A program made the translations under genes and the position numbers. 64,000 nucleotides of DNA from Nocardioidaceae bacterium SCSIO 66511 (GTDB lineage: Bacteria > Actinomycetota > Actinomycetes > Propionibacteriales > Nocardioidaceae), in the NCBI GenBank assembly GCA_023100825.1, contig CP095846.1:2976001-3040000 (forward strand), given 5' to 3'. Below are positions 9,144-18,436 of the stretch, piece after piece. The notes beneath the pieces were generated by a model that was given only the letters and a program-made list of their open reading frames with translations, was not told the origin of the DNA and made no database searches. Every line of letters begins with the position of its first letter. The stretch's first letter is position 1.

Positions 9144-9225
9144 ATCGATACCGAACCAGATGGCCAGAGCCGTGTCAACCATCCGGAGTCGATTCGGTGA
9201 TCGACCTGCTCCGCGACTGTGCGGC

Positions 9226-10275
9226 TCAGGAGCGCAATGACCGGATCGTCGCGCCCTCGTCGAGCTCGCACGGCAGCAGGACCTGGCGCCGACCCTCACC
9301 CGCGGTACGACTCTCGAGGTCGTCGACCAGTAGGCGCACTGCCTCGACGCCCATCTCGCGCCGCGGAATGTGGAACATGGTCCACGGCAGCTCCTCCCCG
9401 ACCCGGGTGGAGGGCAGGGCTTGGCTCGGGTCCCGATCGCCGAGAACCCCGATCGACAGGTCTGCCGGCACCTCTTTGCCGTCCGCACGCACCAGAGTCG
9501 TCAGCGCCTCGGCCATCGGCACGGTTTCGACGAGCACCATCGTGAGGTCGAGGTCTTGGATACGGGACCAGACCTCGGCCGGGTCCTCACCGTCGATGAT
9601 CTCGGCGCGCCGCCGGTGGGCGCGTGCGGCCCGCTTGTACCCGGCGCGGCGGTCGACCGTCGCCTCGTTTGACTCAGCGAGTCCGACGAGACCGATCCTG
9701 CGATGTCCGCGTGACCAAGCCAGTTCGTACAGATCTCCGGTCGCGGCCGCATAGTCCGCACTCACCCAGCTGACCTCACCCGCGGGCGACTCCCGGCGAC
9801 CGATGAACACGAACGGAAACCGCTCATGGAGCAGCCGGGCCAACTCGTCGCGGTCGGTGTGACGGCCGAGCAGAATGCTGCCGTCTGCTATACCGAGTCG
9901 GTTGCCGCCGGCCTCGTAGACGTGGCGTCGCCCCTCGCGACGACCAGGGCTCGTGAAGAGCAGCAGGTCATAACCGGCACGCTCGGCCTCCTCCTCGATC
10001 CCGCCGAGGAACGGGACATAGAAGTCCGCCGAACCGGATGGGAAGACCGACTCGTACGTGAACACACCGAGCAGCCGGTTGGCCTTACCGCGGAGTCGCC
10101 TGCCGAGGACATCGACGGAGTAGCCGGTCTCGCGAAGGGCGTCTTCGACACGCCGGCGCGTCTCCGGCGTCACCCGGACGGAGTCCGAGCCGTTCAACAC
10201 CAGCGACACCATCGCCTGTGACACGCCGGCCCGACGCGCCACCTCGACCTGAGTCACCCGCCCGGAACGCTCCAC
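9226..10275 (-). CDS. LacI family transcriptional regulator
   Basis: A 349-residue repressor. The helix-turn-helix is at about residues 7-27 ('VTQVEVARRAGVSQAMVSLVLNG'), followed by the hinge helix 'RRLRGKANRLLGVF' and a periplasmic-binding-protein-like ligand domain with 'DGSILLGRHTD' and 'GHRRIGLVGLAESN'. It lies between two near-identical palindromes, one before the FAD oxidoreductase operon and one before the secreted glycosidase gene. It is therefore likely to repress both until a sugar, probably a degradation product of the target glycan, is bound. Confidence 0.95.
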   Translation of the reverse strand: MERSGRVTQVEVARRAGVSQAMVSLVLNGSDSVRVTPETRRRVEDALRETGYSVDVLGRRLRGKANRLLGVFTYESVFPSGSADFYVPFLGGIEEEAERAGYDLLLFTSPGRREGRRHVYEAGGNRLGIADGSILLGRHTDRDELARLLHERFPFVFIGRRESPAGEVSWVSADYAAATGDLYELAWSRGHRRIGLVGLAESNEATVDRRAGYKRAARAHRRRAEIIDGEDPAEVWSRIQDLDLTMVLVETVPMAEALTTLVRADGKEVPADLSIGVLGDRDPSQALPSTRVGEELPWTMFHIPRREMGVEAVRLLVDDLESRTAGEGRRQVLLPCELDEGATIRSLRS

Positions 10276-10355
10276 GACATCGCACCCTAGCGTGCCGGAC
10301 GCCCCGGCGCCGACAGCAGCGCGAGTCGCAAGCCGATCTCAACGCATCTCTTGCA

Positions 10356-10370
10356 TTAATACGAATTAGC
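10356..10370. promoter_or_regulatory. LacI-type operator, copy 2
   Basis: TTAATACGAATTAGC is the reverse complement of the operator at 9129-9143 with one difference. It lies between the divergent lacI-type gene (start 10275) and the glycosidase gene (start 10438). It is therefore well placed to control the glycosidase and the repressor itself. Confidence 0.8.
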
Positions 10371-10437
10371 ATTATGGTGATGGACGCCACATCAGTCGGC
10401 AACGGCGCCGATCCCTCTTCACCGAAGGAGTACGACC

Positions 10438-12219
10438 GTGTCTCCGAGCATCCAGCACAGACGTCCGCGACGAGCGATAGCAGCGATCATCGCGTGCCTC
10501 GGCCTGGTCCTGGCGGGCCTTTCCACCGGACAGGTGGCAGCAAGCCCAGCGCCGGCCGACTCGAACGCCGCCGATTCGCATCGCTCCGACGGCCCCGACG
10601 AGTTACCGCTGTTCCGATCGACCGGCCAGATCGTCGATCCGCTCGACGAGTCGCTGCCGTGGAACCCCACCAAGGAGTTCATTTTTCCGAGCGTGTTCCA
10701 TGCCGGCAAGCACCTCGACGACCCGCTGGCCGAGTGGTACATCTACTACGCACCGCACGATCGGCCGGGCGGCATCAACCTCATGTACGCCGACAGCCTG
10801 AAGGGGCCGTGGAAGCAGTACGAGGGCAACCCACTGATCACGAACAAGTGGGACGGAATCTACGACGTCTCGCACATCTCCTCCCCCGACACCGTGTGGA
10901 GCCAGCGCGACGGGAAGATGTACCTGTTCTTCCACGGCGAAAACACCGTCACCCGATTCGCGACGTCCAAGGACGGTCTGGACTTCAAGTACGGCGACGA
11001 AGTCATCACGGCCGACGCCGTAGACGAAGCGCAGCACGACTTCGAGTTCCCTGCCGACGACACGGTGCCCGCACCGGGCCGTGCGACCGAGACGTCCTAT
11101 GCACGCGTATTCCGCCATCCCGGCCCGTCAACGGGTTACCGGTGGGGCATGTTCTTCATGACGAACTACAAGCAGGACGACTCACGCAGGATCAGCGTGG
11201 CGTACTCCAAGGACCTCCGAAACTGGGACATCGCACCGAAACCGATCATCGAGCCGGGCAAGGCCGAGGGCACCAACGTCTCTGCAGCAGACCTGTGGCG
11301 GTCGAACGGACAGAACTACATCCTCTACCACGGCACGACCGGCACGATTCTGGCGCGACCGGTCAACCGTGCACTGACTGAATCCGGCACGCCCGAGAAG
11401 CTGTTCGTCCCCGAGGCGGCGCCGCCCGATGCCGGCCGCGCCGCGTCACCGCAGCTCGTGCACGAGAACGGCAAGCTGCACATGTTCTACGAGTACGGCG
11501 AGCGGTCGCATACGACGATCGGCCATGCGGTCGAAGACCCCGACGCCGTACGCGACCCGCTCAACCAGAACCCCGAGGACCCGCTGTACGAGTCATGCCC
11601 GGGCGCGGGAAGCGACCAGTTCGAGGGCGACACGCTCGACGACAGCCTGTGGTCGGGCAGCGTCCGCCTCGATGGATCCGGTGTGACTGTTGCCGACAAT
11701 GGACTACACATGCCCACGGTGACGGGCAACTCGACGAGTGCGCCGCAGGTGCTCCAGCCAGTACGCGACGGCGCATTCGAGGTGACCACGGAGCTCACAA
11801 TCAAGCCGGAACAGAAGTATCAGCAGGGCGGCCTGATCGTCCGCCGTGACGACGCGAACTCTCTTCGCGCAATGCTCGAGCAGTCGTCCAAGGGCCCGCG
11901 CATCGACTTCATCTGGCGCCGCAACGGTGTCGATCGCATCGACACGCACACCTCCGAAGACTACGTGTACGCTCCGGACGAGCTCGGCGACAAGATCTGG
12001 CTACGGATCACCAGTACCGGCGAGCATCTCACCGCGTCGTACAGCATCGACGGCAAGGAGTTCTTGACCGTTGGCCGCTCGGTACCGGTGGCCGAGCTCC
12101 TGCCCGAGACAGTCGGAACCGTGGCGTACCGCGGCCCGGAGTCCGCGCCCGAGATCGACGCGGCGTTCGACTGGGTTCGGTTCACCCCGACCGACGAGGA
12201 GGCCGCCGCCTGCGGCTGA
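10438..12219 (+). CDS. Secreted GH43-like glycoside hydrolase with C-terminal beta-sandwich
   Basis: A 593-residue exported enzyme starting at GTG 10438, seven bases after GAAGGAG. The N-terminus is a Sec signal (basic residues, then a hydrophobic stretch to about residue 35). Residues about 55-375 look like a five-bladed beta-propeller of the GH43/GH117 kind: repeated blade strands such as 'EWYIYYAPHDRPGGINLMYADSLKGPW', 'SSPDTVWSQRDGKMYLFFHG' and 'SPQLVHENGKLHMFYEYG'. Residues about 390-590 resemble a DUF1349/concanavalin-like domain ('DQFEGDTLDDSLW...QQGGLIVRRDDANSLRAMLE'). It probably trims a plant polysaccharide outside the cell and feeds the adjacent ABC importer. The linkage specificity is not readable. 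Confidence 0.82.
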   Translation: MSPSIQHRRPRRAIAAIIACLGLVLAGLSTGQVAASPAPADSNAADSHRSDGPDELPLFRSTGQIVDPLDESLPWNPTKEFIFPSVFHAGKHLDDPLAEWYIYYAPHDRPGGINLMYADSLKGPWKQYEGNPLITNKWDGIYDVSHISSPDTVWSQRDGKMYLFFHGENTVTRFATSKDGLDFKYGDEVITADAVDEAQHDFEFPADDTVPAPGRATETSYARVFRHPGPSTGYRWGMFFMTNYKQDDSRRISVAYSKDLRNWDIAPKPIIEPGKAEGTNVSAADLWRSNGQNYILYHGTTGTILARPVNRALTESGTPEKLFVPEAAPPDAGRAASPQLVHENGKLHMFYEYGERSHTTIGHAVEDPDAVRDPLNQNPEDPLYESCPGAGSDQFEGDTLDDSLWSGSVRLDGSGVTVADNGLHMPTVTGNSTSAPQVLQPVRDGAFEVTTELTIKPEQKYQQGGLIVRRDDANSLRAMLEQSSKGPRIDFIWRRNGVDRIDTHTSEDYVYAPDELGDKIWLRITSTGEHLTASYSIDGKEFLTVGRSVPVAELLPETVGTVAYRGPESAPEIDAAFDWVRFTPTDEEAAACG

Positions 12220-12237
12220 ATCGTCGCAAGAGACCTC

Positions 12238-12282
12238 TCGCGCCGGGTGCAATCGTGACCTTCACGGCCGCACCCGGCGCGA
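12238..12282. terminator. Bidirectional terminator hairpin
   Basis: A perfect 13-base-pair GC-rich stem (12238-12250 with 12270-12282, arms CGCGCCGGGTGC and its complement plus a closing T-A pair) surrounds a 19-base loop. It lies in the 84-base gap between the convergent glycosidase and nrtR genes. There is no long T tract, as is usual in high-GC actinobacteria. Confidence 0.75.
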
Positions 12283-12303
12283 AGGCCTGGTCTGGCGAGC
12301 GCA

Positions 12304-13008
12304 CTATCGAGGTGGGCGGAGTACGGCGAAAGGATCGGTCACCGTCAGTTCACGGGCAACGAATTCGTAGACCGTGGCGGGCCGACCGCCGGATTGCCCG
12401 GGCGGGGCGGTGCGCTCCGTCGGGCAGATCACCTGCCGCCGGGTCAATACTCGGGTCAGATTGGTCGCGCCGAGCTCGTAGCCCAGCGCCGCACCGAACA
12501 GGTCGCGCAGCTCCGCGATCGTGAACTCGGTGGGAGCCAACGCGAACCCGATATTCGTGTACGAGAGCTTCGCACGTAGCCGCCCCACCGCCGCGTCGAT
12601 GAAGTGGTGATGGTCGAACGCCGTACGTGGTAGCTCGTCCACCTGATGCCAGGCGGTGTCGTCCGGCAGGTTCGGCTGTACGTCGGAAGGGACCAGGCCG
12701 AGGTAAGCCGTCGCCAGGACGCGTGTCCGCGGATCGCGGTCGATCGCACTGTGGGTGGCCAACTGCTCCAGATGGGCGACGTCACGTACATCGACCTTCG
12801 CAGCGAGATGGCCGGTGATCGCCTCTCTCAGTCGTTCCGTTGCCTGGACTCCCCCGCCAGGCAACGCCCACCGAGACCGGAACGGAGTCTGCCCGCGCCG
12901 CCAGAGCAAAACGCACAGCTTGCCGTCACGAACCGACAGGACGACGGCCAGCACTTCGTGCGGATAGCTGGGAACGTGGACCGGATCACTCTCCTTGGCG
13001 GCAGGCAT
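12304..13008 (-). CDS. nrtR: NrtR family regulator of NAD biosynthesis (Nudix + winged helix)
   Basis: A 234-residue protein with an N-terminal Nudix-like domain (residues about 15-150) and a C-terminal winged helix (about 155-230, 'FALAPTEFTIAELRDLFGAALGYELGATNLTRVLTRR'). The Nudix box is degenerate: 'GGGVQATERLREAITGHLAAK' lacks the REUXEE catalytic glutamates, as expected of NrtR proteins that sense ADP-ribose rather than hydrolyse it. It is divergent from nadA-nadBC with a palindrome between them, the standard arrangement for NrtR repression of de novo NAD synthesis. Confidence 0.92.
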   Translation of the reverse strand: MPAAKESDPVHVPSYPHEVLAVVLSVRDGKLCVLLWRRGQTPFRSRWALPGGGVQATERLREAITGHLAAKVDVRDVAHLEQLATHSAIDRDPRTRVLATAYLGLVPSDVQPNLPDDTAWHQVDELPRTAFDHHHFIDAAVGRLRAKLSYTNIGFALAPTEFTIAELRDLFGAALGYELGATNLTRVLTRRQVICPTERTAPPGQSGGRPATVYEFVARELTVTDPFAVLRPPR

Positions 13009-13037
13009 GGCGCTGATGGTACCGTCCAGATTAGTTA

Positions 13038-13052
13038 TCGCCTCTCAGGCGA
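13038..13052. promoter_or_regulatory. Palindrome in the nrtR-nadA gap (putative NrtR operator)
   Basis: TCGCCT-CTC-AGGCGA is a perfect 6-3-6 inverted repeat, 28 bases before the nadA start and 30 bases from the nrtR start. Its location fits the NrtR operator for both divergent genes. The NrtR consensus differs between lineages, so the match to NrtR is inference. Confidence 0.7.
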
Positions 13053-13079
13053 AAACCTGATCGGAAGAAGGTACAGATC

Positions 13080-14060
13080 ATGTCCGTAGCCCCGAGCACC
13101 ACGGAGATCTGGCAAGAGGAGGTACGGCGTCTCGCGCGTGAGCGAGACGCCGCACTGCTCGCGCACAACTACCAGGACCCCGCCATCCAGGATGTTGCCG
13201 ACCACGTCGGCGACTCACTCGAACTGTCGCGGATCGCCGCGACCACGCAGGCATCGACGATCGTCTTCTGCGGTGTGCACTTCATGGCCGAGACCGCGAA
13301 ACTGCTGAGTCCGGACAAGACCGTGCTGATCCCCACCGCTCAGGCGGGCTGTTCGCTGGCGGACACGATCGATGCCGACCAGCTGAGGGCTTGGAAGGCC
13401 GATCATCCCGGCGCCGTCGTCGTTGCCTATGTCAACACCAGTGCTGCAGTGAAGGCGGAAGCCGATATCTGCTGCACCTCGTCGAATGCCGTGGCCGTCG
13501 TGGAGTCGATCCCTGCAGACCGGCCGATCCTGTTCCTTCCGGATCAGTTCCTCGGCAACCACGTACGACAACAGACCGGACGGGACAACGTGCACGTGTG
13601 GATGGGCGAGTGCCATGTCCATGCGGGCATCACCGCGGCGGATCTTCGCGAGCAGGTCGCGGCCGATCCCACGGCGGAAGTTCTCGTACATCCCGAGTGC
13701 GGGTGTGCATCGTCGACGGTCTGGCTCGCCGGCGTCGGCGACCTTCCGGCCGACCGGACCCGGATTCTGTCCACCTCCGGGATGCTCGACGCCGCTCGCG
13801 GCATGACGGCGAAGACCGCGCTCGTCGCAACGGAGGTCGGAATGCTTCACCAGCTGCGCAAGGTCAACCAGCAATCGGAGTTCCAACCGGTGAACCCGAA
13901 GGCGTCGTGCCGTTTCATGAAGATGATCACGCCTGAGTTGCTGCTTCGGTGTCTCCGTGAGGGTCGCGATGAGATCGAGCTACCGCCCGACGTGGCCGAC
14001 CGTGCTCGGCAGTCGGTCGAGCGAATGATCGCCATCGGAAAGCCCGGAGGCGCCCGGTGA
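13080..14060 (+). CDS. nadA: Quinolinate synthase NadA
   Basis: A 326-residue 4Fe-4S enzyme that condenses iminoaspartate with dihydroxyacetone phosphate to give quinolinate, the second step of de novo NAD synthesis. The three conserved cluster cysteines are visible: Cys91 in 'AQAGCSLAD', Cys178 in 'GECHVH' and Cys277 in 'ASCRFMK'. The start region '[22 protein letters not shown]' is family-typical. The ATG follows a GAAGAAGG site. Its stop overlaps the start of the next gene by four bases (GTGA). Confidence 0.97.
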   Translation: MSVAPSTTEIWQEEVRRLARERDAALLAHNYQDPAIQDVADHVGDSLELSRIAATTQASTIVFCGVHFMAETAKLLSPDKTVLIPTAQAGCSLADTIDADQLRAWKADHPGAVVVAYVNTSAAVKAEADICCTSSNAVAVVESIPADRPILFLPDQFLGNHVRQQTGRDNVHVWMGECHVHAGITAADLREQVAADPTAEVLVHPECGCASSTVWLAGVGDLPADRTRILSTSGMLDAARGMTAKTALVATEVGMLHQLRKVNQQSEFQPVNPKASCRFMKMITPELLLRCLREGRDEIELPPDVADRARQSVERMIAIGKPGGAR

Positions 14061-16465
14061 ACCGGGCCGCGGACGTCGTCGTCATCGGGACCGGCGTTGC
14101 GGGGTTGTCCACCGCTGTGGCGCTGGCGGTCACGCGACGCGTACTCCTCGTCAGCACCGGTTCCGGAAGTACGCCATGGGCGCAGGGCGGGATCGCCGCC
14201 GCATACGGTGCCGACGACCCACTCGGCCATGCCCACGACACAGAGGTAGCCGGTGCCGGATTCTGCGACTCCCGCATCGTTCGCGCACTGGTCGAGGAAG
14301 GGCCACAGCGCCTGGCGGAGTTGATCGGTCTGGGCGCTCGGTTCGACCGCAATGCCGACGGTTCGTTGTCGAGAACCCTCGAAGGTGGCCACGACCGCAG
14401 CAGGGTCGTGCACGCGGACGGTGACGCAAGCGGCGCCGAGGTTCAACGCGCGTTGCGCAGGGCGCTGGATCTGACCGACGTACAGACGGTGCATGGACGG
14501 GCCGTCGGCCTGATCAAGTCAGCATCCGGGTCGGTCATCGGCGTACTCGTCGAGGACGACACGGGCACCGACCAAATCGACGCCCGGGCCGTCGTACTGG
14601 CGACCGGAGGGATCGGCAACGCCTACTCGGCGAGCACCAATCCGTCGACCGTCCGTGGTGACGGTATAGCCCTGGCACTACGGGCCGGAGCGTCGCTGGT
14701 CGACATGGAGTTCGTGCAGTTCCATCCGACCGCGCTCTTCACCGGTGACGCAGCCGGTCAGCTGCCGTTGGTCACCGAGGCATTGCGGGGCGAAGGCGCC
14801 GTCCTTCGTGACGTTCACGAGCGCAGAATCATGCCTGGCGTACATCCACGCGCCGATCTCGCGCCGAGAGACGTCGTCGCCCGGGCCATCGAGTCGACGA
14901 TGCGACGCGACGGCAGTGACCACGTATGGCTCGATGCCCGATCGATCCCCGAAGACACCGTGCGACGACTATTCCCGACCGTTCTGGCGTCCTGCCGGCA
15001 GATCGGCGTCGACCTGCTGCGCGAGCCGATCCCGGTCGCTCCGGCCGCGCACTTCTCATGCGGTGGCATCCGGACGAACCGCGACGGCGCGACAGATGTC
15101 CCCGGCCTGTACGCCGTCGGCGAAGCCGCGGCAAGCGGAGTCCACGGAGCCAACCGGCTAGCGTCCAACAGCCTCCTCGAGGGACTGGTCTTCGGGCGAC
15201 GCGCTGCCACCGCTCTCACCCTCGAGCTTCCGCCGGCATCAAACGGACCGGAGAGTTCACTGGTCATGGACGAGGACCAAGATCCACAAGCGATCCGGGC
15301 GATCCTGAGCAAGTACGCGGGAATCCGTCGGGACGGCTCCGGATTGCGGGCCGCCCAAGACGAGCTCGAGTCAGTCGGCGACGGCCCCCTCGCGACAGTG
15401 GCACGAGCGGTAGTCGTGGCCGCGACCACCCGCGAGGACAGCCGCGGGTGCCACTGGCGTTCCGACCACCCGCGTACGGACGAGCGGTGGGACACGCACA
15501 TTGTCATCCGGCTCGACGAGGACGGCCGCCCGGCCGCGTACGGCTCTCATCCGCCCTGCCGCACACCGCCATCGCGCGCGACACACCAGGGAACCGGCGG
15601 CGTACTCGCCGCGGCCGTGCGTCGAGCCCTGGCCGAAGACCATGCCGAGGACGACATCACCACTCAGTGGGCGGTGCCGGACGGCACCCTCGCCCGTGCG
15701 CGTATCGTCGCGCGCCAAGAAGGCGTGATCGCCGGTACGGCGGTCCCCGCCGAGGTGTATCGCCAGCTCGGCAGCGAGGTCGTCGTCACCGAGCACGTAC
15801 AGGACGGCGACCACGTCCGCACCGGACAGGACCTGCTCACGCTGGCGGGACCCGCACGGGAGATCATCACCGGCGAACGAACAGCTCTGAACTTCCTGCA
15901 ACACATGTCCGGAATCGCCACTTCCGCCGCGGCGTACGCGGAGGCGGTGACCGGGCTTCCGACACGGATCCTGGACACCCGCAAGACGTCGCCCGGCCTT
16001 CGAGCGCTCGACAAGGCCGCGGTCGTCGCCGGCGGAGTGAGCAACCACCGGCTCGACCTCGCTGCGATGGTTCTGCTCAAGGAGAACCACATCGCTGCGG
16101 CCGGCGGCGTGAGCGCCGCGATCGCAGCGGTGCGCGCACACAATTCACGCCGCGTCGCCATCGAGGTGGAGGTCACGTCAACGACCCAGGCCGTCGAGGC
16201 GCTTGACGCGGGTGTCGAGTGGATCATGCTCGACAACATGCCGCTCGATCAGATGCGGCACATCGTGGGATTACGAGGTTCGAAGGCAGCCCGCCTCGAG
16301 GCGTCCGGATCGATCACGCTGGACTCGGTCAGGGCCGTCGCGGAGACCGGAGTCGACGCGATCTCCGTCGGAGCCATCACCCACAGCGCGCCGGCGTTCG
16401 ACCTCAGTCTGCTACTGACGCAGACGGCACCAGTGGGTAGCGAACCAGCGGTGAGTGCCGGATGA
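14057..16465 (+). CDS. nadBC: Fused L-aspartate oxidase / quinolinate phosphoribosyltransferase (NadB-NadC)
   Basis: One uninterrupted 802-residue frame carries two NAD-synthesis enzymes. Residues 1 to about 500 are NadB: FAD motif GTGVAG (11-16), '[12 protein letters not shown]', '[11 protein letters not shown]'-type segment, and the C-terminal '[29 protein letters not shown]'. Residues about 513-800 are NadC: 'DITTQWAVP', '[18 protein letters not shown]', '[12 protein letters not shown]' (near 640), '[10 protein letters not shown]', 'LLKENH' (near 675) and '[23 protein letters not shown]'. NadC normally has its own gene directly after nadB. No stop, ribosome binding site or plausible internal start separates them here. 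GTG 14057 follows GGAGG and overlaps nadA by four bases. Confidence 0.93.
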   Translation: MNRAADVVVIGTGVAGLSTAVALAVTRRVLLVSTGSGSTPWAQGGIAAAYGADDPLGHAHDTEVAGAGFCDSRIVRALVEEGPQRLAELIGLGARFDRNADGSLSRTLEGGHDRSRVVHADGDASGAEVQRALRRALDLTDVQTVHGRAVGLIKSASGSVIGVLVEDDTGTDQIDARAVVLATGGIGNAYSASTNPSTVRGDGIALALRAGASLVDMEFVQFHPTALFTGDAAGQLPLVTEALRGEGAVLRDVHERRIMPGVHPRADLAPRDVVARAIESTMRRDGSDHVWLDARSIPEDTVRRLFPTVLASCRQIGVDLLREPIPVAPAAHFSCGGIRTNRDGATDVPGLYAVGEAAASGVHGANRLASNSLLEGLVFGRRAATALTLELPPASNGPESSLVMDEDQDPQAIRAILSKYAGIRRDGSGLRAAQDELESVGDGPLATVARAVVVAATTREDSRGCHWRSDHPRTDERWDTHIVIRLDEDGRPAAYGSHPPCRTPPSRATHQGTGGVLAAAVRRALAEDHAEDDITTQWAVPDGTLARARIVARQEGVIAGTAVPAEVYRQLGSEVVVTEHVQDGDHVRTGQDLLTLAGPAREIITGERTALNFLQHMSGIATSAAAYAEAVTGLPTRILDTRKTSPGLRALDKAAVVAGGVSNHRLDLAAMVLLKENHIAAAGGVSAAIAAVRAHNSRRVAIEVEVTSTTQAVEALDAGVEWIMLDNMPLDQMRHIVGLRGSKAARLEASGSITLDSVRAVAETGVDAISVGAITHSAPAFDLSLLLTQTAPVGSEPAVSAG

Positions 16466-16546
16466 CGCGCTGCATCCGCCCCCAGGACTGGCCGGAACCC
16501 CCGGCATGGGAAGCACGACACATCCGGGCGAACACAAGGAGGTTTC

Positions 16547-16840
16547 ATGGCTAGGAGCTACTGGGTCAGCGTCTACCGCAGCATTCCCGACCGACAGCGA
16601 CTGACCGACTACGACCGGCTGGCCGGTCTGGCTGTCCAGGCCGGAGGCGGGCGGGTACTGTCTCGCGGCGACCGAGTCGTCGCCCACGAGTCGGGGAACA
16701 CCCAACGCGTCGTTCTGATCGAGTTCGACAGCTTCGAGCAGGCCGCGGCGGCGTACGAAAGCGATGCGTACCGCAAAGCGTTGGCTGCCCTCCCCGATGA
16801 CGTGGAGCGCGACTTCCGCATCATCGAAGGCGTCGACTGA
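16547..16840 (+). CDS. DUF1330 domain protein
   Basis: A 97-residue protein with the DUF1330 ferredoxin-like (dimeric alpha/beta barrel) pattern: 'YWVSVYRSIPDRQRLTDYDRLA' at the start, 'RVVLIEFDSFEQAAAAYESDAYRKAL' in the middle and 'RDFRIIEGVD' at the end. A strong AAGGAGG ribosome binding site precedes the ATG. It starts 81 bases after nadBC on the same strand and may share its transcript. Function of the family is unknown. Confidence 0.85.
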   Translation: MARSYWVSVYRSIPDRQRLTDYDRLAGLAVQAGGGRVLSRGDRVVAHESGNTQRVVLIEFDSFEQAAAAYESDAYRKALAALPDDVERDFRIIEGVD

Positions 16841-16886
16841 CCGACGAGCGAGAGTCAGCGCAGGAGCAGGCGCTCGACAGTCAGAC

Positions 16887-17255
16887 TCATTCGCCGGGCG
16901 GCGGCTGGAAGGCACGGACCTCGATGCGGCCGCCGAGCGCCTTCGACGCGCGGGCAGCCCAGTCGAGCGCGGCCTTCTCGTCAGCAACATCGATCACCCA
17001 GAAGCCACCGAGATACTCAGGCGCCTCGACGAACGGGCCGTTGACGGTGCTCAGCGATTCACCGGTGTTGTCTACGGTGATCGCGCTCGAGGGCGGTGTC
17101 AGCCCGCCCGCGAAGACGAAGGCGCCGATCGACGTCAGCTCCTCGATGATCGCGCCCGTGGCAGCCAACGCCGCCTCGAGCTCGGCCGGGTCCATGGTCT
17201 CCATGGTCGGTTCCTCGTCGGAGTCGTGTGGAACGGAAAGTAGGTATTGGCTCAT
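16887..17255 (-). CDS. YCII/DGPF-domain protein
   Basis: A 122-residue protein of the YCII-related fold, with the 'MSQYLLSVPHDSDEEP' N-terminus and 'NGPFVEAPEYLGGFWVIDVADEKAALDWAAR', where the GPF(V)E..E..GGF pattern marks the PhnB/DGPF branch. Such proteins often occur beside ECF sigma factors; none is seen here. ATG 17255 gives the canonical N-terminus. An in-frame ATG at 17286 is possible, and the frame stays open further upstream through a dispersed repeat. No strong ribosome binding site decides between the starts. Confidence 0.8.
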   Translation of the reverse strand: MSQYLLSVPHDSDEEPTMETMDPAELEAALAATGAIIEELTSIGAFVFAGGLTPPSSAITVDNTGESLSTVNGPFVEAPEYLGGFWVIDVADEKAALDWAARASKALGGRIEVRAFQPPPGE

Positions 17256-17325
17256 ATCGGGTAGACCGATCTCGACCCGAAGACTCATCGGTGAAACGTT
17301 TCTGCACCGCGATCGGCAGTCGACA

Positions 17326-17344
17326 CAACAGGAGCCGTCGTCAC
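17326..17344 (+). repeat. Dispersed 19-bp repeat, upstream flank of AbiE locus
   Basis: CAACAGGAGCCGTCGTCAC occurs here and, identically and in the same orientation, at 19269-19287 and 19343-19361, with a 17-base version at 19317-19333. The AbiE operon lies between the single copy and the cluster. See the finding on the bracketed AbiE module. Confidence 0.85.
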
Positions 17345-17539
17345 CCGGGCGCACGTGGCCAAAGATGACCCGGGCCAATTCGGTCCCCGGGTGTTCGTGG
17401 ATGAGCGCGACAACGCGTCTTACGTCGGCCCGGACCGCGTACAGCGCTTGGCCGGGCGCGGTTCAGCTGGCGGGGCTTGGCCAGGTGCCGCCATCATCGC
17501 CGAGTGACGTCTCCGCTGTTAGCGCTCAACTCATGAGCG

Positions 17540-18436
17540 TCAGGTCCAAGTCGACGCTTCGGGGTCCCACATGAGCTCGTCGGCGGCGCCGGTGAGCGCT
17601 GGGTCGGCGAACGCGATCACCTCACGGAGGACGCGCTCGAACTGTTCGGGCACGTTGTCGAGGTTGGTACGGCGCCGCCATCTCGACCATCGAGTCTGCG
17701 CCATGGGTGCGAATCCATCCAGTACCTCGGTTAGCGGCCGCAGGATTGTGCCTCGATAGGTGGCGACCTCGGTGGTAGCGCGCTGCAAGACTTCGCCACT
17801 GACCCGATGGCGTCGCGAGAGACTCCAGATGTCGCCGAAGTCGCGCCAGCGGGTGTTGGCGATGCCGCGCTGAATCGCGGTGACGATCTTCTCGGCGTGC
17901 ACCATGGGGATCGGGTAGCCGGACAGGGTGATGGGTGTGCCGCCCAGAAGGCGGGGAACGGCGACTGGCGTGGGGTCGGGCCAGATCGGGTCACCAACGT
18001 TCACATCTACGTGGAATGGCAACTTGGCGCTCGCCAGCCGAGCCTGCACCTGCACACGTACACCCGAATAGTCGTCGCCCTCGCGTATGACCTCGGCGAT
18101 CGCAGTCTCCGTGGCGAACTCGATCCCATCTACCGGTACCGGCTCGACTTCGAGTGTTTGCCGCACCAGTCCCAGAACGGTCTCGATGTCGTTGGCCAGA
18201 TCCAGACCGGCAAGATCGACGTCCTTCGTCGGACGCCGCGACTCCAATGCGGCCAACAGCACTCCGCCCTTGAGGACGAAACGCTCCCGAAGGTCGCTGG
18301 CGGCCAGCCGGGCGAGGAATCCTTCGAGAACGTAGAGCTGGAGTAGCTCCTGAGTTGGCCGACCACTGCGTCGGGCTTCGTTCTGCAAATCGAGATACGC
18401 ATCGCCGGCAGCGTTGCCCCGAGTCACGCGGCTCAC
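17540..18436 (-). CDS. abiEii: AbiEii-type nucleotidyltransferase toxin
   Basis: A 298-residue protein of the AbiEii/AbiGii family, the toxin of type IV toxin-antitoxin and phage-abortive systems. Visible motifs are 'FVLKGGVLLAAL' (the G-G-x-x-L segment of the nucleotidyltransferase fold) and 'RRPTKDVDL', where the D-x-D pair binds metal and nucleotide. 'HAEKIVTAIQRGIANTRWRDFGDIWSL' carries the conserved Lys and the R-x-x-D-x-x-D pattern of the C-terminal half. Relatives modify tRNA 3' ends or other RNAs; the target here is unknown. Its ATG overlaps the antitoxin stop by four bases (ATGA). Confidence 0.92.
   Translation of the reverse strand: MSRVTRGNAAGDAYLDLQNEARRSGRPTQELLQLYVLEGFLARLAASDLRERFVLKGGVLLAALESRRPTKDVDLAGLDLANDIETVLGLVRQTLEVEPVPVDGIEFATETAIAEVIREGDDYSGVRVQVQARLASAKLPFHVDVNVGDPIWPDPTPVAVPRLLGGTPITLSGYPIPMVHAEKIVTAIQRGIANTRWRDFGDIWSLSRRHRVSGEVLQRATTEVATYRGTILRPLTEVLDGFAPMAQTRWSRWRRRTNLDNVPEQFERVLREVIAFADPALTGAADELMWDPEASTWT

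Noticed and set aside
15590-15640. Separate nadC gene starting inside the fusion
   Set aside because: Candidate internal starts (for example the GTG before 'RRALAEDH') lack a ribosome binding site and would cut into the NadC N-terminal domain; no stop ends NadB.
16462-16554. A 30-codon frame with an ATGA overlap on the nadBC stop
   Set aside because: It has the right overlap for coupling but no domain, and it runs into the DUF1330 start and its strong AAGGAGG site. Probably chance.
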